Below, piece after piece: positions 54,783 to 58,762 of a DNA stretch of 58,762 bases. Numbering within the stretch: position 1 is the first letter of the stretch; every line of letters starts with the position of its first letter. The stretch spans positions 1 through 58,762 of the forward strand of contig JAISJI010000040.1 of NCBI GenBank assembly GCA_031261605.1, written 5' to 3'. The notes under the pieces are model-generated. The model searched no databases and had not been told where the DNA came from. It worked only from the letters and a program-made list of their open reading frames with translations. The translations under genes and the position numbers were made by a program. Source of the stretch: Ignavibacteria bacterium. Lineage in GTDB: Bacteria; Bacteroidota; Ignavibacteria; Kapaibacteriales; UBA2268.

Positions 54783-55487
54783 CTATTTTACTTCTTGTAG
54801 GAAGGCAACGTCATTGATTTTGACGCTACCGCCCATAGTAGAAGTGACAAATACGCTTTTCACATACTTTCCCTTTGCTGTTGCAGGTTTTGCTTTTGCG
54901 ATGCTACTAAAGAATGTAATCACATTGTCTGCCAGTTGCTCTTTTGAGAAAGAGCATTTACCTACGGCAGCGTGGATGTTACCGGTTTTATCTACGCGGT
55001 ATTCAATCTTACCTGCTTTGAGTTCTTCAACTGCTTTTGCGACATCCATTGTTACGGTGCCGACTTTTGGATTAGGCATCAATCCACGGGGACCTAGAAT
55101 ACGTCCGAGCTTACCAACTTCGCCCATTACATCGGGGGTAGCGACGATGACATCAATGTCTGCCCAGCCGCCTTTAATTTTTTCTACATACTCGTCTAAA
55201 CCAGCATAATCAGCGCCGGCTGCCTTTGCTTCGACGTCTTTTGGTGATTTACATAGAACGAGCACGCGAACAGTTTTACCTGTGCCGTGAGGAAGAGAGA
55301 CAGTTCCGCGAACCATTTGGTCTGCTTTACGTGGGTCTACGCCGAGTTTGCAGGAAATCTCAAAGGATTCATCAAACTTTGCAGTAGCATTACGTTTTAC
55401 TATGTCAATAGCTTCCCGAATGTTGTATTCTTTGTTCAGGTCGTAGGATTTGGTGAGGGCTTCATATCGTTTGCCTCTTTTTTTCAT
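54783..55487 (-). CDS. rplA: 50S ribosomal protein L1
   Basis: The start at 55487 ([20 protein letters not shown]) was chosen because AAGGAG lies nine bases upstream and L1 proteins begin this way; a frame from 55526 would add 13 non-conserved residues. The 234-residue protein binds 23S rRNA at the L1 stalk and represses its own operon in many bacteria. Conserved blocks include [37 protein letters not shown] and [16 protein letters not shown]. It follows rplK by 95 bp. The usual next genes rplJ, rplL and rpoBC are missing; a terminator follows instead. Confidence 0.98.
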   Translation of the reverse strand: MKKRGKRYEALTKSYDLNKEYNIREAIDIVKRNATAKFDESFEISCKLGVDPRKADQMVRGTVSLPHGTGKTVRVLVLCKSPKDVEAKAAGADYAGLDEYVEKIKGGWADIDVIVATPDVMGEVGKLGRILGPRGLMPNPKVGTVTMDVAKAVEELKAGKIEYRVDKTGNIHAAVGKCSFSKEQLADNVITFFSSIAKAKPATAKGKYVKSVFVTSTMGGSVKINDVAFLQEVK

Positions 55488-55582
55488 TTGTTTTTGCTCC
55501 TTGCACAACGCTATATTTTTGTGCATATTAGAATGTTATAAAATCAGTGGAAATATTGCTGTGAGTAGATAATGAAATAGTA

Positions 55583-56008
55583 TTAATCTACGAGGGTAAC
55601 ACCCAAAGAGCGTGCAGTGCCAGCGATTTGACGGACGCCGGAGTCGATGCTCTCACAGTTCATATCTCCTTTTTTGATTTCAAAAATTTCCTCGCACTGC
55701 TTGCGAGTGATAGTGCCAACTTTTTGTTTGTTGGAAGCGGGCGAGCCACTTGTTAGGTTAAGTGCTTTTTTAATTAATACTGCCGCTGGCGGTGATTTTA
55801 TGATGAATGTAAAGGTTTTATCGGAATAGAAGGTAACGAGGACAGGGAGTATAGTTCCTTGTTGTTTGCCTGTTTTTCCGTTAAATTGCTTAACAAATTC
55901 CATACCATTGAGTCCGCGTTGTCCGAATGCTGGACCGACAGGGGGCGCCATAGTAGCTTCACCGGCTTTTAGCTGTAACTTAAATGCACCTGCAACTTTT
56001 TTTGCCAT
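55583..56008 (-). CDS. rplK: 50S ribosomal protein L11
   Basis: The 141-residue protein has the L11 signatures KLQLKAGEATMAPPVGPAFGQ at its N-terminus and KPSP-like FIIKSPPAAVLIKKA, RKQCEEIFEIKKGDMNCES, GTARSLGVTL at its C-terminus. It binds the GTPase-associated region of 23S rRNA. In most bacteria it follows secE and nusG; here the 260 bp upstream hold only a promoter and the divergent histidine kinase gene begins beyond them. Confidence 0.98.
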   Translation of the reverse strand: MAKKVAGAFKLQLKAGEATMAPPVGPAFGQRGLNGMEFVKQFNGKTGKQQGTILPVLVTFYSDKTFTFIIKSPPAAVLIKKALNLTSGSPASNKQKVGTITRKQCEEIFEIKKGDMNCESIDSGVRQIAGTARSLGVTLVD

Positions 56009-56052
56009 TTGTGTTTTTGCTAATTAGTTATTAAAATACTTTTAAAGAATTA

Positions 56053-56082
56053 CAAATTACCACTTTTTTTTGACTTTACAAA
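56053..56082 (-). promoter_or_regulatory. Bacteroidota-type promoter of rplK-rplA
   Basis: The minus strand has TTTG (56079-56082), 19 bases, then TAATTTG (56053-56059). The spacer ends in AAAAAAAAGTGG. It resembles the tRNA-Lys promoter in both boxes and spacer. The ATG lies 45 bp downstream. Confidence 0.75.
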
Positions 56083-56269
56083 GTTTTGAGTAAAAATATT
56101 GCAAAAACTTGTTATATTGAAGCAATAAAAATATTAGGCATAAAATTTGCATTGCAATATTTCGTTATGTAATACATCTATAATATTTTGAAACAACTTA
56201 GTTGTTTTTGCGTATCATTACTGCTGCAAGTCCATTAATTTATGGATTTGCAATAATTTGTTGGAAATT

Positions 56270-58396
56270 ATGAACAGAATCTTTATTAAATTATATAAAA
56301 CTATAACAGAACCGCTTGCATTAGCTCTTCTGTATTTGTTAGTGAGCATATCGGCTTTTACTTTAATAATAGTTCCCATAATAGATACCTCTAAAGCTTT
56401 CCAATACTATCTCGTTATGTTGATTTTAGCAGCAATAATTTACATAGTATCACATAGTTTTATGAAACGCATTACAGCAAGCGAAAAGCGATATAGAACC
56501 GTGGTGGAAAATACTCGTGATACTATTTGGAAATATGATATTCAGACAGATTTGATAACGTTTATGACGGATGCACAAACAGAGATTACAGGAATACCGG
56601 CTCAGGAGTATGTAGGCAAACCTATGTCATTTGTATTTACACCTGCATCCTCTCAACAATCAATTTATTGGTTAAAAAAAAGATTGAATGGAGAACAAAC
56701 TCCATTTGCATTTGAGGTTCAAGAATATAAAGCAGATGGTTCTCTTGTGTGGTGTGAAATATCGGCACATATAGCAACCAATAGTAAGGGAGTGCCTACT
56801 GAGATAGTTGGTATTACGAGAGAAATTGAAGATAGAAAGAGATTAGAAGCACAAATAAAGGAAAGCCAAGAGCGATATAAACTAATCGCCGAAAATACGG
56901 CAGATTGCATCTGGACGATGGACTTCAATACAATGATGTATACGTTTATGTCTGATTCAATTTACAATATTACTGGCTTTACAAGGAAAGAATACTTAGG
57001 GAAAACGTTCTTTGATAACTTCTTTCCGCAAGAATATGTTGATTTGGCTATGAAACTAATAGCCGAAAGCGGAAAGAATTTTATAAAGGGTGATACTGAT
57101 ATACTACGAGTTATTTACGATGCACAAGCATACCATAAAGATGGTAGTTTGGTTTGGGTTGGAATCTCGGTTCGTGCTATAATTAATGAGTATGGAGAAA
57201 TCGTTGAGTTGCTTGGTATTACAAGGAAAATAGAACATAGAAAGAAATTAGAAGCCCAATTAAGAGAGAGCGAGAGGCGTTATAGAGTTGTTGCAGAAAA
57301 CACTAAGGAGGCGACTTGGACGATGGATTTAGCCACGATGAGATATACTTATATGAGCGAAAACGTTGTTGAACTTGCTGGCTACACAGCAGAAGAGTAT
57401 ATGCAGATGTCAATACAAGATGCGCTTCCTCCGGAATCCATCGCTATATGTATGAATCACTTGCATACACAACTTGGCAGATTTGCAGAAGGGAAATGCG
57501 ATGTTGTTCGAGCTGCGTTTGAATTGCAGCAATATCATAAGGGCGGATATTTGACTTGGGTAGAAATTTCGGCGTGTGCTATTCCGGGTGAAAATAGAAG
57601 TATGCCCACGGAGATATTTGCGGTAACTCGTAATATTAACGAAAGGAAAGAATCTGAAGCCCAATTATATCGGCAACAGGAAGAATTGCGTCTATTGAAT
57701 GCGACCAAAGATAAATTTTTCTCTATTATTGCCCACGATTTAAAGAATCCTCTTACTGCGCTTATCAATATTGCAGAAGTATTTAGTGCATTCTTTAATA
57801 CTATGACATCTCAGGAGATAGAAAGCAATATTAAGATATTGTTAAATTCTGCTCAGCATATACATAAATTATTAGATAATCTATTGCAATGGTCAAGGAG
57901 TTCGACCGGACAGATACAATATAATTTAGAAAAAAGGAATGTAATAGAACTTGCCATCAGTGTAACGACGTATCTAAGAACGCAAGCATTAGTTAAGAAT
58001 ATTAGTTTGAATGTTCATTGCAAAAATATCGATGGCTATTATGTCCAGATAGATGTTAATATGATTGAAACAGTGATGCGTAATATAATATCTAATGCGA
58101 TTAAATTTACAAATGAATTCGGCATAATACGAGTAGATATAGGCGAATACTCAGCGGATAAAGATTATGTTTTAGTGGCTATTTCCGATACGGGCGTTGG
58201 AATGGACGCAGATAAAATAAATAAACTTTTCAAAATAGGAGAGCAAGTGACCACAAAGGGAACAAGTGGTGAGATAGGCACAGGTCTGGGCTTGATACTC
58301 GTTAAAGAGTTCATTGCTAAGCATAACAGCAAAATATGGGTGGAAAGTGAAGTTGATAAGGGCACAACGTTCTTCTTTACATTGCCACTGCAGTAA
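56270..58396 (+). CDS. membrane-bound PAS-domain sensor histidine kinase
   Basis: The start at 56270 (MNRIFIKLYKTI) was preferred to a TTG 12 bases earlier. The 708-residue protein has two transmembrane segments (about 14-35 and 45-62) with almost no periplasmic loop. Three PAS repeats follow (about 75-195, 200-325, 330-460), each beginning with a version of RYRxVxENTxDxxW. Then come the phospho-acceptor His (FFSIIAHDLKNPLTAL) and an ATPase domain with N, G1 and G2 boxes (NIISNAIKFTN, DTGVGMDADK, GTGLGLILVKEF). It should sense an intracellular signal through the PAS domains. There is no receiver domain and no response regulator gene next to it. Confidence 0.95.
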   Translation: MNRIFIKLYKTITEPLALALLYLLVSISAFTLIIVPIIDTSKAFQYYLVMLILAAIIYIVSHSFMKRITASEKRYRTVVENTRDTIWKYDIQTDLITFMTDAQTEITGIPAQEYVGKPMSFVFTPASSQQSIYWLKKRLNGEQTPFAFEVQEYKADGSLVWCEISAHIATNSKGVPTEIVGITREIEDRKRLEAQIKESQERYKLIAENTADCIWTMDFNTMMYTFMSDSIYNITGFTRKEYLGKTFFDNFFPQEYVDLAMKLIAESGKNFIKGDTDILRVIYDAQAYHKDGSLVWVGISVRAIINEYGEIVELLGITRKIEHRKKLEAQLRESERRYRVVAENTKEATWTMDLATMRYTYMSENVVELAGYTAEEYMQMSIQDALPPESIAICMNHLHTQLGRFAEGKCDVVRAAFELQQYHKGGYLTWVEISACAIPGENRSMPTEIFAVTRNINERKESEAQLYRQQEELRLLNATKDKFFSIIAHDLKNPLTALINIAEVFSAFFNTMTSQEIESNIKILLNSAQHIHKLLDNLLQWSRSSTGQIQYNLEKRNVIELAISVTTYLRTQALVKNISLNVHCKNIDGYYVQIDVNMIETVMRNIISNAIKFTNEFGIIRVDIGEYSADKDYVLVAISDTGVGMDADKINKLFKIGEQVTTKGTSGEIGTGLGLILVKEFIAKHNSKIWVESEVDKGTTFFFTLPLQ

Positions 58397-58403
58397 TAAA
58401 TTT

Positions 58404-58762
58404 CTACTTTGTCTTAACGATACGATGCACCTCAATGCCCGCTAAATGCTCAATATAAACCAAATACACTCCGTTCGGAAGCGCCGATATATCTATGCTC
58501 TCCGGCATTCCAGCGAACTCTAAACATAATCCACCACTCAAATCTCTCACCTCAATCCGAGCAATCTGGAGGACACCAGCATCAATGTGCAAGCGGTCTG
58601 AAGCCGGATTTGGATAGATACGAGCGCGGTTTCCATTCGCATCCTCAATGCCTGTTGGCAGAACGATAACCTTGCAGGTGTCCTTAAAACTACCATCCTC
58701 CGTAGTCACTACAACATCCGTTTCGCCTACAGCAATAGGCGTCACCACGCCATCGCTTACCG
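58404..58762 (-). CDS. secreted protein with type IX sorting domain (5' partial)
   Basis: The frame is open to the right edge, so only the C-terminal 118 residues are seen. The first part (GVVTPIAVGETDVVVTTEDG, FKDTCKVIVL) resembles a bacterial Ig-like BIG2 domain. The end (ARIYPNPASDRLHIDAG, IEVRDLSGGLCLEF, ALPNGVYLVYIEHLAG, HRIVKTK) is a Por/T9SS type A C-terminal sorting domain, which directs export across the outer membrane by the type IX system. The rest of the protein and its function lie outside the window. Confidence 0.92.
   Translation of the reverse strand, partial: VSDGVVTPIAVGETDVVVTTEDGSFKDTCKVIVLPTGIEDANGNRARIYPNPASDRLHIDAGVLQIARIEVRDLSGGLCLEFAGMPESIDISALPNGVYLVYIEHLAGIEVHRIVKTK

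Overview
The window comes from an AT-rich member of the Bacteroidota/FCB group. Three things point there: a C-terminal type IX secretion (Por) sorting domain at the right edge plus a decayed one near 39.9 kb, promoters of the TTTG-N19/20-TAnnTTTG type, and a TonB receptor beside several lipoproteins. Core genes (methylmalonyl-CoA mutase, ychF, queA, cinA, an lpxH-type hydrolase, rplK-rplA, tRNA-Lys) show it is chromosomal.

Region 1 (1-12.3 kb) is a restriction-modification island built on the 3' end of the methylmalonyl-CoA mutase gene. After the mutase stop codon, cargo genes follow one another: a cupin lipoprotein, an MvaI/BcnI-type nuclease with its m4C methylase, a repeat lipoprotein, a beta-class methylase, a decayed HNH system, and a type IIG/IIB R-M enzyme. 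After each cargo block a copy of the last 20-140 bp of the mutase gene reappears, usually with the same hairpin terminator behind it. This looks like serial insertion at one site that regenerates the mutase tail each time. The last enzyme is split into RM and S frames. A GGGAAAA heptamer, an immediate UAG and a perfect 12-bp stem at the junction have the layout of a programmed -1 ribosomal frameshift that would make a fused RM-S protein. An array of eleven 21-bp palindromic repeats lies within this island.

Region 2 (12.3-36.3 kb, minus strand) is a hybrid NRPS-PKS cluster. In transcription order it holds a small Cys-containing protein, an HlyD-type adaptor, an ABC exporter with a C39-like domain that has lost its catalytic residues, a second NHLM-type ABC protein, a TolC-type channel, NRPS (PCP-C-A-PCP), a ROK kinase, PKS (KS-AT-KR-DH-ACP), a stand-alone enoylreductase, and NRPS (C-A-PCP-TE). 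It probably makes and exports a short lipopeptide-like or reduced polyketide-peptide product.

Region 3 (36.3-40 kb) carries a MITE-like element, a DEAD-box helicase flanked by a duplicated 5' fragment of the following gene, and a GIY-YIG/EcoRI-type methylase fusion. Region 4 (40-58.8 kb) is mostly housekeeping: catalase, TonB receptor, YchF, tRNA-Lys, a uracil-DNA glycosylase-like protein, an NlpC/P60 hydrolase, QueA, CinA, an LpxH-like enzyme, a Rossmann-fold protein, ribosomal proteins L1 and L11 split from their usual neighbours, a PAS histidine kinase, and the end of a type IX secreted protein. A second, inverted copy of the MITE-like element lies at 46.5 kb.
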